The position numbers and the translations under genes were made by a program. Below are positions 1 through 13,300 of a DNA stretch of 64,000 nucleotides, piece by piece. The notes below the pieces were generated by a model, which did no database searches, was not told the DNA's origin, and saw nothing but the letters and a program-made list of their open reading frames with translations. Origin of the DNA: Pyxicephalus adspersus (taxonomy: Eukaryota > Chordata > Amphibia > Anura > Pyxicephalidae); NCBI RefSeq assembly GCF_032062135.1, contig NC_092861.1, forward strand, positions 61,561,777-61,625,776, in the 5' to 3' direction. Each line of letters begins with the position of its first letter. Positions within the stretch are counted from its first letter, which is position 1.

Positions 1-466
1 TTGGATGTCCGACTGTAACACGGGGACTACCTGTACCTAATTTAAAAGAATCCCAGTCATCCTCCTTTTAACTATACAAGTTTCTTGCTTTAATCAACAG
101 AGAGAGACCAATAGTTATCCTGTGTAAACTGTAAGTCAAGGCTTTCGTCCTAATTCATATTACAGCTCTGGGTGTAGGATCTTCCAGGTCAGCAGGTACC
201 AAAGCTCTAGCATGATACATTGGGAAGTGAGCCACTTGCTTCCTCATATCTGGAAATTGGGAAATTTTTTGTTTGCCTTTGCTAACCGAATGTGAATGGA
301 GACATGAAGGGAAAATAAAAATGTGTAGTTGGTGAAGCACCATTACAGTGAACCTGTGCTATGCCCTATGTGTATATTACACCATCAACTACTTTATGCA
401 GTTTGCTGTAAACGTGATTTAGCAGCAGTCAAAATGACAGCTTGCACTGATTTTTTCTTATTATAG
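1..466 (+). other. Intron (3' part) upstream of first visible exon
   Basis: Non-coding, AT-rich sequence ending in a pyrimidine-rich acceptor (TTTTTTCTTATTATAG). No exon or repeat was recognised here. The exon that precedes it lies outside the window. Confidence 0.7.
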
Positions 467-645
467 GACCAGCCTATGATCTCACATTCTGTGAAGTCAG
501 AAACAATTCTCTTGTAATTCTTTGGAAAGAACCAATATATTCAGGAAACAGCCCAGTGGCAGGCTATTTTGTAGAATACAAAGAAGTGGATGCAGAAGAG
601 TGGACTAGAGTAAACCAGACTGCAACAGCGACCCGCTACCTAAAG
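467..645 (+). CDS. MYOM2: MYOM2 exon: first half of the last Fn3 domain
   Basis: Encodes residues 1-59 after a split first codon (two bases, incoming phase 1). It leaves in phase 0 at AAG|GTACAC. It starts Pro-Ala-Tyr-Asp-Leu, the usual beginning of a myomesin Fn3 domain. It carries the core Trp (ILWKEP), the Tyr-Phe-Val-Glu-Tyr strand and a Trp in EEWTRV, as in Fn3 B to E strands. It pairs with the next exon to make one domain. Confidence 0.9.
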
Positions 646-3600
646 GTACACTTCATAGATAGTTCTAGAACCAATAAATAAGGAATTTCCAAATGTAGAA
701 AAATGTAAATATCCAAAATAAATCATTTCTGTCCATGTAATTTGCTAATGATAGTTCTGGCTATAAATAAACACGTAACCCAGTTATAGTAACCATTTGT
801 TCATTGCATAACATGGTCAAAACTTAAGAGGAACATGTATGCACACTGATGTCACAAGGGTAACTGTCGAACAGGTAAGCAGCTAAATGTACAGCTCACA
901 CATTGGAAGTACTTGAAAAGTATTGCACCTAAAGCTGAAGTTTAATCTGCTTGCATTTAGCCTTTTTTTCTGCAATCTAGGTAGATCAAGGCACCTTGTC
1001 TCAATGCTTCTTTTAGGAGCTTGGAAAGAGCTATTATCAGAAGTCTTCATGGGCAGGTAAAAGGTTTCAGCAGGAAAAGGTTAACCAAAAGATAGCAGCT
1101 AATGCTGATTATTCAAAAAAGTGTTTTTGAATTTTAGAGCACCAAAAAGTGAAGTAAAGACTGTTTGTTTATACTTTGCAACAATTGTTCTGAAAAGCCT
1201 ATTTTCATGGTACTACACAGGTCAAAGAACTTGAAGAAGGAAAAACATATGTTTTCCAAATCCGAGCTGTTAATGCTTCAGGAGTTGGTAGACCATCTGA
1301 TATTTCTGAGCCTATACTTGTCCATGCAAGACCAGGTATGTATGTGTGTTATTGCAAGTGCACACAGAACAAAACACAGCATCATATATATAGAAAAATA
1401 AAAAATCAAATTGTTGAATAGATATCACTGAATGTCACTGTAGCAATATTGAAGTAGTTAATGCTCAACTTGAAGTACCAAACTGCCTGCATGTACTTTA
1501 ATCTACAAGAACCAAGCTTTAGTTAGATTCAGCAGTGATTATCTTTCTTTAATCTCTAATTTGTCTTAATAAAATCCCATCTATTATTGCAGATGTGTTG
1601 TTTTATCACTTTATTTTTTCATATATTCAAAATCAACAATTTTAGACCCACCTATGTACCTACAAAGCCACATTTACACATACAAGACAAGTTGTCTTCT
1701 TAACTCTTGTTTGTCACTTTTTTGCAATAACTGTTTTGGTACTACTGACCAACATCTACTTTTACACATCAGGTGTCGAGGAGATTACTTCTGGTGTGGA
1801 TGAAAATGGGGATATTTATCTATCTTACAATTGCTCTGAAATATCTGAAGCATCCCAGTTTGCCTGGAGCAAATCATATGAGGAAATTACTGATGACCAA
1901 AAATTCAGAGCAGAAACCGATGGTGAAAAGTATGCTTATATTTCTAACTAATTCAACTATGTTGAAACATGTAAAATATGTTATTACATTTGTTCTTTTT
2001 TTTTCCAGTTCCAAAATTTACTTTACAAACCCTGACAAGGATGATTTGGGAACATACTCAGTGGCAGTTAGTGATACAGATGGCATTTCATCTAGCTTTG
2101 TGATGAATGCAGAAGGTGAGTGCATTTTCTATTTTCTATGGTCTAATTTTACATTTTAAATAAATTAATTTTCTAGCTATAATAATTATGATCCTGCATT
2201 TTTTTCTATTGTACAGTGGTAGTGATAAAGCAAACATTTTACTAGTAACTATTCCTTGTGTTATAAGGTATAGTATTTCACTATGGCTATAAACAATTGT
2301 ATTTATTTTATATTCTAGAACTTGAACGCCTGATGGCTCTAAGTCATGAAATTAAGAATCCAAGTAAGTAGATTTTCTTTTTGGTATATTGTCTTAGCTT
2401 GCTGTGATGAAGTGTCCAAACTATTTTAGCAGACCACCTAACTGCTGTCCCCCATGGCTTTGGGAAATATTTATCCTAGCCATTTTTATTTAAAACCACC
2501 TCCATGACCTGTTCTCATGATTGTGAAAATTACATTTAATTGTAAGATCATCTGTGGAATGTACTGCTTGACCCATTTTTTAAAGCTTTTAAGTCTGGCT
2601 AACACTTTTATAATTACCCCACTTTTAAACTTATATTTGCTGTATTTGGAAAGTGTCAACCTTATGGTTGGCAACAAGCGTTTGAAACTTTGAAAGTAAA
2701 GAACACCAAACACGATTTGGTGTTCAGACACCTTGTTTACTACTTTTGAAGCTGTTAATCACTTTAGAAGTTGTAAAACAGTTGCTCAATTTAATTATCT
2801 GGAGCTTGTGATTACCACTTTAGAGGAATTACAGTACTTGTGTCCTTAAAAGCCTGGTCACCAGGGAACAAGACCAACTATATTGCATTTTAAAAGATGC
2901 AATTAGGTTTTTAAAAGTGGAGAATAAAAAAGCAGAGAATATTTTTCTGTCCTCCATTCTTTCTTTACCTGGACCATACTCTGTAAAGTGCCACTGAATA
3001 TGGTGGATCATGCCGCTCAAGAAGATAAAAAAAGTAAGTTAAGTTCCACATGGAATGTACCTATCCTTACAGTATACAGTGTGTCTTTGAGGATATCTAT
3101 CGCAGAGTATAATCTCCTTTTTATCAGAATCATTTGTAGTAATCGTCCCAGCAGCTCTGGTAGGATTGAATTTATTCCGTTTATAGGTAAAGCATGCTTA
3201 TGACAAAATTTTACATATATGGAAAAACAATTCTACGCCATGTAGTCCTATGTGCTACATGATGCCACCAGAATTATGTGTATGTAGCTGGGTTTAGGTA
3301 CCTCATGGGAGAGAGCTATTATGTAAACTTTTTTTGATAAAAATGCCTATTTTCATAACTGCACTGCTACAGATATTCTACCACTCCTTAATGTATTGCC
3401 GTGATATGCATAGGTGCCACTATGTATGGATGCAGTTCTAACCTTATCAGCAAGCACAATATGTTTCTGTTTTCAGCTATTCCTCTTAAGTCAGAACTGG
3501 CTTATGAAATATTGGAAAAAGGCAGAGTACGCTTCTGGATTGAATCCCCACACCTGTCTGCGGAAACAAAGTACCGGTTTGTTGTGAATGATGTGGAGAT

Positions 3601-6600
3601 TAAAGATAGTGAGGTATGTATGCTTGTTTTTCCCTGCTGATATAACTTAAAACGTTTTTCAATCTACTACTGTAAAAATAACATTAATCTGCACATACCT
3701 TGCTACCTCCTAATATCATAGCTTATTGGAATGGAATGGGAAATGGGTCCCTTAAGAAGAATTACTCCAATTGCTTTTTAGGATAATATGACTCATAATA
3801 CAGACACAAAGTAACAGAATTAAATAAATCCAGTCTACCAAAATCCAATGTCTTTTTACAATATAAACTTCTAATTTATAACAGCAAAAGATTATTGTAA
3901 TATTGTCATAGCCAAAAGGAGGTGGGTAGGCATTTGGATATTGATCTGTATAATAAACTGTGGCTAATATTGATCTGTTACATAACCTCTAAAAATATTT
4001 GTGTTTTCCCCCTAAGGAGTAGATATGATTATTGTCTTGTTTCCCCTAAAGCAATGTGTCTGCTTTTGTAACATACCAAAATGAATTTCTTACATACATA
4101 GTGTGTTGTTGTGATGGGTTTATAATAATTTTGAGTCCTTAAAAATGCATCATCAATTAGATCAGCTTTGCAAATCTATTGCCGTAGCAAAACTCTCTAA
4201 AAAAAATATCCTGATCATTATAACTAGCAAGGGTGGTAGAAACTTTGCTGTATCCTTTTTAAGACCACCCATAAAAAGTTACAATTGGTTACAAATGACA
4301 ATTAGAATAATTTGGAATAGAGTTTATATGGTTTTATGTGGAACTGAATGAACACATTTTTCCTTTTTTCATAAACGAAGAGTCACTATATATTTCCGAA
4401 TGCCTGCAAAAAACATTGTGAATATGGACACAAAACAGTTGTGAAAATATTTCAGTAATTAAGCTTTTATTACGTAGGTTACATAGCTTTGTCTTGTTTG
4501 AGTGCTATTGCTATGTCAGCTTACAGTCATTATGGAAGTACTATGCCAAAATAACTACTGGAAGCATTAAAATAAACCATTCTGGACTATAATGGAAATT
4601 AAAGCATAGTGACAAGGTGAGCTCTGAAAACACCCAGCACAAACACAAATATAAATATATAAAGCAGGCTAACCTAAAAAACTGAGCACTTCCATAAAGA
4701 ATACTACTAATTTACTAAAAAAGCTAGTTTCCTATCATTACTCCATCCCTATAATTCACATTCATGGGGGATTTGTTTTCAGAATCCTTGCTAATAATGA
4801 AAAATGTATGAATCCATTAAAGTTGAATGCTGCGTGCAAGGCATGTAGTTGTGTTAGTACTAGTTGGGTTGGCATCTCCTATGTGGCTGGCTCTTCCAAC
4901 TAAAGAACAGTTAGTAGCCATCTTCAAACGTTCTTAAATTTTTCATCATAATACATAAGTGTTAAAACTTACATAAAGTTTTTATAAACTAAAATTCATC
5001 CTTCATTAATGAAATAAGGATTCCTTTAGAAGACCTAAACTTGGTCTATTTTGGAAAAAAGCTACCCATGCTAACAAGTGATTTGCAGTTGTCACAGTTT
5101 GTCAGGCCTTCGCATATCACTACCGATATTTCACAATTCTTTATGCTTATATTCTATAACAAAGATACTGAACACCCAACTTTTTTTCTGCATTTTGATA
5201 ACCATAGATAATGCCACTGTTTCAGAGTTAGCCATCTTGCTCCTTTTAGGAGTATAGGATTATGATCAGCAATAGATATGCTACAACATGCAGATGAAAC
5301 ACAATTTGGTCTGTTTGTTGGCCTATCTTTTGTCTGTTGTCTATACCTATTAAGGCAGTTTTTTGTACAAACTGGTATGATCCTGATATATTCAGGTGAC
5401 TGAAGTGAGCAAGGTATTATTTTATGATTGTATTATACACTGAAATTTAGAATGTCACATCTGTGTCCTTCGTTTTAGAGCCACCGTATAAAATTCGATA
5501 AGTCGGCTGGAGTAATTGAGATGGTCATGGACAGATTTACAGTTGAAAATGAGGGCACATACACTGTACAAATCCAGGATGGAAAAGCTAAGAATCAGTC
5601 TTCATTGGTTCTCATTGGAGATGGTATGGTTATCTAAATGCACTCGAATGAAATTTAAGAAATGAATACATTTTATTGACTAGATGTAATTGTAGTGTTA
5701 AATATATGCAGGAAAACAGTTGAAGAACAACTAAAGGCCCCAATATGACAGTCTAAGCAACAGTGGTGCAGCTACTGATCTACATTTGACACTGTGTATT
5801 TTTGGCCTGGGCCACCCCCTACCACATACTTGTTTCTCGTCTATTGGTAATACAGCTCATATCCCTTAATGACAGAAGTCTTCCTAAGTGAAAGACCCCC
5901 TTCATACCTGCTACTTTCAGACCTGCCTTTACACAGCAATGAAGAGCCTTTGGGTTCCATGGGAGCAGGTACCCTGTTGCAATGTGCTAGTGCCAAGCAA
6001 TCAGTAAATTTGCTTAAATCCATATCTTGCAACATTTTTTATCCCATTCTTGTGCAAGCAGACCCAGCCCACCTCAGCTGTATTAGGTAGAGTAAATGAA
6101 AGAACCCAGTATAAAGGTAAATGTAAGAATCAATATATATATATATATATATATATTTTGATGCTGTGCTACGAATAAACATAACTTAAGCACAAATTAC
6201 CAATACTGTTACAAAAATGATGTTGCACAAATATGTTCCTCTTCTATGTGTCCTGGGTTTGGTAAATGTTGGGAGTTTACTAAACCCTGTGCAAGTTGAA
6301 CATGGACCCACTGTTTTCTTAAACAACCGAGGCTGTGAGCCATTTTTAAGAGATACAATAGCGATTATTCCTATTGGCTGGATGTGCCAGCTAATAGGAA
6401 TACTGACTGCTTTAAATCAGGGACTTCTGTAAGCCTTTTATCAGGCTTATCAGCTCAGCTGCTCATATACTGCAAGCACAGAGAGGGGAGGTTGCCATTA
6501 ATCAAAATAAGAATAGATGATGGGGAAGCATTAGAGGGTATTAGCCAATGTATTGTATGGCTTTACTGCAAATGTTTGCCATGTTCACCCCTGAGATGTA

Positions 6601-9600
6601 ATTAGACCTCAAGGACTCCCTTTGTAAACACCTGTAAATAGTTTGTAATGCAGTAATACCTATGCTACTGTTCTCTGAGAGGAAAATGGAGCATGTAATG
6701 ATTTATATCATTTGTCACTGTATGTTTATATTGGCTTTATTCATGTTCATTGCTTAGCTATAATGTGTTTTATCTTTACATTAACAGCCTTCAAGGCATT
6801 GCTGGCTGAAGCTGAGTTCCAGAGGAAGGAATACATCAGAAAGCAAGGTATAATGATAATACTAAACATTGCACCAATAAAACGATTCACTTTACCACTA
6901 AACTTTAGCTTTACTCTCAGTCTTGCTCCTTGATTGTATTGAATTTGCTTACTGTGATTTCACTGCACGTAGCTTCTTAAAGCATGCTAAATAGAACCAA
7001 GTCAATTAAATACATCCTTATTTCCTGGCTGATGAACTTCCAGCATTATCTATCCCTTTCCTATCCAGCTGTATTGTCCCTGGCCCACACGTTTAATTTC
7101 AGTTATCAAACAATAAGTGCTACATGGAAGTGTTATTTAGCGTTTGCATTGGACAGGGCGCTGCAATGTTTTCAGGAACCTATGTACAGCACCCCGCCAG
7201 GCTCTCACACCAACTATAATCCACCTGCATTGTGCATAGAGCACAGAAACAAATTGATAATGTCACTAGGTCTACAATATGGTAAATAAGTAAAAAATGG
7301 AAAGGATTTTTTTACAGAAATCTCATTAGCATGTTGATGGAAAGGGAGAGGAAGAACAAGGAAAGGCAAACTATTAGCAGATTAGACTAATTTAGGTTTA
7401 GTTTAAAAAAATGTTGTATTCTTACAGTTCAACAAGTGCACCCCTAATTCATATGCATATAACACAAGACAATAAATAGCATGTTACTAATGAAACATGA
7501 TAAACACAGCCCAATGTAAAATGATGGCCTGCATTTTAGTTGGAGGGGTTAAAGTGTTATCCATAATATACCTGCGTTAAAGAGGCAGATTCATTAGAGT
7601 GGCACAACTGCAGTAAATCGTAAAAAAAAAGATTCTATGAATTTCTCCTTCAGTAATTGCTGGAATTTATCATTTAAAATGGAATTTGAACACACACCAT
7701 TACACTTAACGTAAAGTGGAAAAGTACTGTCTATTCATTCCCTTATGCTAATAGCTCTGATGAAAGTGTTTCATACACCCTCATCATATCCAACATTTTA
7801 AAATTAGTTTCATGGCATTTTATAGAATGTAATCATTCATAAATTTCATAGAATTAATGTGACATAGTTCATCATTTTGATGTGATGCTGTTATTATGCA
7901 ATGTGCTATGTTTACTAGTGGTTCTAAAAAGTTAGGTGCTGATGCAGTGGTTTAACTTCCGATGCTGTACAAGAACCTATCTCTGTTGAGAAGCAAGATC
8001 ATTAATTTTAAGTGGGAGCAGACCAAGACTGAGAAAATATTAAGTACATATCGTGAATAGTTATGCTCAAGAAGATTGTCTGAGAAAATCCTAATTCCAA
8101 AACTCTATTAGACTTCCCTATATATCATCATCTCCCTTTTTTGAATGCCACAGAGACACCCTTGATTGTGGTCATAGTAATGCTGCTTTATGCAGATATT
8201 ATTTAACTGTTCATGTTAGGGGAGACATTTCAAGATGCTCAAGATTATAGATGCATTGTTAATTGTTTATTTCCAGATCATTAGTTCTATTTACAGGACC
8301 TTCTGCCAAATAATGTCCATTTTCTTGGGTTCAACATCTTTGATTGTAGCATATATGTTGAATTTATTGACACATTTTTCCACAAACCTGGAAGTTTTAC
8401 TGGCAATCTAAAGAACAAGATTATTATGAAACAGGTATACCGTAGTCCCTGTGGATCAACTGTAGTCCTAATATGCTATGTATGCCCAAGGTGTGGGTAT
8501 AATATTACAGGGTTAAAACATGATCTTCATAGTAGAATAGTAGACCAGTCAACAGGCACAATTTAAAGGGAATAAATGACAGTCAGACAAATGACAATCA
8601 GAATGATGTATACTGCATACATAATAAACATAATCTGTTACTATTGCTAAGTGTAATTTCTCCCATCTCCAGGCCCCCATTTCCAGGAATATTTGTACTG
8701 GGAGGTATCAGAGGAATGTGAAGTTTTGCTTGTTTGCAAGGTATGATAAACTGTTGGTATGCCAGGCAGAGAAAGTGTTGTAATGTGAGCACATAGTACA
8801 TTTGATATTGATTATATTTATTTGTAATCTATTTTTGTTTTGCACACTGAAAATAAATGAAAAGGGCAAAATCAAATCTAATATTGAATATTGTGTATTA
8901 TAATACATACTAAAATATGCCATCTAATAGTGTCATCCTGTCCTAGACCCATCAGCAATATAGTGTTCCCATTGTATTATGAATGCATTGGGCAAACTTT
9001 GTCCCTAAATTTATTAAACATTATTTAAATCAAAGGTTTCAAGAGTCATGTAAATAGGGTTAAACTACACAAGTAATTTTAATCTGCAAGCAATGTAACT
9101 ACCTGTTGGCAATCATCTAATATGTGGCATATGAATTTTATGACGCAGTACAAATGAAGTGATTGCAAACTAGAGATTATATGACTTACTAGCATGACAT
9201 TTAAATCACTTGTGGAGTTCAATGTAATGGAAACCCTGTTGACAATTGTGACTGCTCTGTGAATTACCACTATTTTATATACTGTATATTATTTTCTCCC
9301 GAATGTTTGGGTTTCAATTCCGCCAGCTCATATTTTTTTTTTTTGTAATGAAACCAAAAAATGCAGATAATTTATATGGAAACCATTGTTTTTTAGTAGT
9401 TACATGTTAACAGGAACTCTGGAAGCAGTTCTAAAAGATAAAGCAGATAGAGGGCTTATGGCTGGCATAGCCTATGGTCTCCCTGCAGATCATCTTTTCC
9501 ACAATACTGACCTACTATGTCTTGTATTGTATTGTGTATCTGTGTGGATAAGGCCATCAGGGTAAAGACAAGGCTTTATTTCCTGAACTTACTACAAGAA

Positions 9601-10277
9601 CACTGAGCAGCACAATAATGATGTAATTTGTTGTTAGTGACACTAGCTGGGACAGTGCCCTCGATCCCACACTGCAGATATACAACTCTATGGCTCTTGT
9701 CAAAGAAACGTTTTTTAAGCACACTCACATATTGGCAGCTGCACTGCTGTATTTTGAGAGTAATTCTGAATAGATTATATACATTTTCAATGCACTGCTT
9801 AGTTGTAATCATCTTTCCCAGATGTTCTCTTTAACAAATATTTACTTTCTAAATAAACCTGTGAACTCACTTTTGTGTATTTAGGCTGTGGGAGGAACTG
9901 GAAGAAACACAAAAAACTCCCATATGTTTTCAGGTTGTGGAGGTGAGGGCGGTGACACCTGGAAACAATACATGCATAATTTATGTATCTATTTGTTACA
10001 GGTGGCCAATATAAAGAAGGAAACAGTATTTAAATGGTACAAAGATGAGGTTCCAACAGAAGCCTTGGATGTTCCCGATTTACAGCAAGGAGTGTGCATA
10101 TTCCGTATTCCTAAGGTAGTATTTTAAAATACAACTTTTACTGTGTTCTATATACTAGGCAAAAAGTTTGTTTCCACCACAACTCAATACTTTAGCTTTC
10201 AAAGGTGTACAAGGTTTACAGATATTTTATTTCCCTTTCATATTTATTTTGAATAAAAAAAAAACAACTAAAATAAT

Positions 10278-10311
<34 letters not shown>

Positions 10312-13300
10312 GTTGACAAAAAAAGATCAAGGTGAATATAAAGCAACATTAAAAGACGACAGAGGCCAAGATGTATCTATCCTTGAACTGACTGGAAAAT
10401 GTAAATATTTTTTATTCTCTTTTTGTATTTATTGGCTTTCATTTTAATGTAAAAAGAATGAAATGTAATGCATTCTGGTAGAATATTTACAAATGCAGGC
10501 AATCTAAATTGGTCCTGTGCTTGTAAATAGGTAACATTTATACTGTATGTATACAGATCTAAATGTTTATGGGATCATTTTATAAAGTCCAACATTCATC
10601 ATACATTTTCAGGCAGAGAATCTTCCAGGTCCATGTGTTTTCAATGCCACTAATTTTCTCCTAGAGAAAGATTGGTGAATGCCAGTGACATGACAGTGTT
10701 AATAACTGTGACAAAGCAGATAGGTTTATTTTATTGACACTGCCTGTTCCTCCTGCAGTAAAGCATTTCAAGCACAAAGCACCTGCCTAGAAGCAATTTT
10801 TTTAAGGTTTAATTCTACTTTAAATTAGAATTTTCCTAATGAATTACATTATTATTATTACATTAATTAGTGTTTTTAAATAACCCTTTTGTAGGACAAT
10901 TAACTGTAAAGGAGAATTAAAGTAAGACCAAGAGTGTTAGTTATTCATTTTTAGCCATCATACACATTTAACCCTGTCAGATATATAAAATTGAGTGTGT
11001 ATACCATGTGTACATAAAAAAAATGTAATCATTGCATAAATGAAAGTTGTGATGTATTTATTTACCTGAAGATAGTAACGAAAGCACAATATTCAACATT
11101 ACCATGTATCAGAGTACATCTTAAAAAAATAGTTTATTTGCACATTTTCATTTATGTATTAAGTTTCCACCCTAACAATGTTTTCAACATTTTATTAAGC
11201 ACGCATTCCAGCAAGAATTATCTTTTTATAGGCATTTACCTGACTAAACATTTTTTGAAACAGCAATTATAATGTTGCTGTGTAAACAAAGTTAAATAAC
11301 GAAGTTTGCATTTTTACACAAGATTGGAATGATGATGATTAATGTGGGACTGTATTGCATGTCATGCCATCATGTGCTTGATTAAAATGGAAAATGCCCT
11401 TCTGTAGATTTGTTTGCATTGTATTGTTCTGGCCCTTCTGTATTTTTCTTCTCTTTAGAGTTTTTACACTAACAAATGCTTTTCTTCTCCACAGTGTACG
11501 AGGATATTGTTTATGGAATGAGCAAAGTCAGTGGTAAGGGATTATTGCTTGCTTATTAATTTACATAATATTAGCCAAGAATCACTCAAGACGAAAACAT
11601 CAATAGTCAGTGGCAGAGCAGAACACTTTAGAGAGGATAGCAAGGATTTGTATCCATACAATAATAGTTCAGCAGTTCATAGTATATGTTTTAAAAGTGA
11701 AATATTTATTTTTTATATACTATATATGTAAGCAAATGTAAGGAGTACTCATTACAGTCATTATAGTTTAAACTCATGCTTCCTACAACTTTTTCCTGCA
11801 GTTATCTATTGTCTATCAGACTCATTTGGACCTCATCTCTAAAAAGAGTGTTCAAAAGCATGACAAACAAAATATAAATGGTTGTTGACCAAAATCATCA
11901 ATAGGGATTCCCATGACTGGATTATCAGTACTAACTTAATTTGGTTTCTCCGTAGGAATGACTGTGTTAGTAGGGGATTCCTCCTTGATAACTAGTGATC
12001 TGATAACTAGTGACATTCCAAAGAAAGCAGGAGAAGCTTAGGAAGTTAAGATCCGCAAAAGGGATAAAGCAGCAGGGGAGAACTACATGCAGTGCAGATA
12101 TTCATGAACATATTTCTCTTCAGAAAGGAGGACAATAGTGGCTGCACCCAATCTCACTCCAAATTTATGAAAATATCAGTCATATGTAGCATTGCAGATA
12201 CCCAACTTTAAAACTGAAGGCATAGGAATGTACTAATATTATTCAGGAGGAATTCTATGCAATAGGTGGATTTTTCAGCCACAATTTTAGCCACAATTGA
12301 TATTTCCAGATGTTCCCTGTAACTTAGTAAATCTTCTCTTTTTGATTTTAAGTCAACTTTATTGCAATCCTTCAAGAAAGAGTTAGGCAATGTTTTATTT
12401 TCAGATTGGTTGGGATGGGCAATTTAGTTTTATTGAGTCTGAGAACTGAGCAATATCTATGCTTATCTATGTTATCTATAACAGCTCATCTTACAAGCAG
12501 CTCTCTGTGCACAGATCATCTTAGAACTTATTGTCCCCTTATTGATTTAAGCCATCATCCACACAGAAAAACTGCAGATTAGGCTTTTTTGTATTTTGTA
12601 AAAAAATATTAGTGTTTGTGTAAGGCAGGATAATGGTTGTCCCTTTCTAATGTCACATAGGTTAATTGGTAAAGGTGAGACTCAGAAGGTATATAAAAGG
12701 AGAGAACTCTCTTCTTTTACAAATTTTTATTATATTAGTTTACCTTCTGAGTCTCACTGTCCCCTGAGGTAGCCGCTAAGGCGAAACGTGTCGGGACTGC
12801 TGTCTTTTTTTTTTTTCTAAATGGTTGATTTCTGCAGAAAAAATGTAATGTAATTGTGTCTTTTTGTGCACTACTGTGCCATTTAAGAACCCAGGCTATC
12901 AAAATGTATCAAAGTTTGTTTCCAAACACATAGACACATTTACAATTATGAATTCAGTTGGATTATGTTGCGATTTACTGATTCACTAAATTCACCAAAA
13001 CTTCATTGTCCATTATTGTTAATTGGCTAAAAAAGTAAATCATAAAACAACTTTTTCCATAAATGCTTGCAAATATTTTTTAGTGTGCAACTAAAAACTA
13101 AACTAAAACATCTCATTATACAAGTTTCAATATGAAACACTAATTGATAGACACTGAAATATGTGCAGGGTTAAATGCACTCATTTGGACAATAGTACCT
13201 GTGCTGTTATTTTGACAAAGCAAGCTATGTTCTTTTTAAATGATCACATAACTTTCTATTAACAATTGAAACATCAAAATTCATACACCTCCAGTAAATT

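Larger units (their letters stand above)
2364..3476 (+). other. Intron between My9 linker and My10, with two candidate cryptic exons
   Basis: A phase 1 intron of 1113 bases. Two islands at 2989-3033 and 3128-3186 have good splice signals and compatible phase (listed separately). The rest is AT-rich with no recognised repeat. Confidence 0.7.

Noticed and set aside
1165..1401. 78-codon open frame overlapping the second Fn3 exon
   Set aside because: It is in a different frame from the exon 1221-1335, which is fixed by phase and Fn3 similarity.
9888..9960. Possible minus-strand SINE fragment (CCTCCCACAG-like tail)
   Set aside because: Only a short resemblance to the tail of the SINE at 24788; no A or B box, so not reported as a feature.
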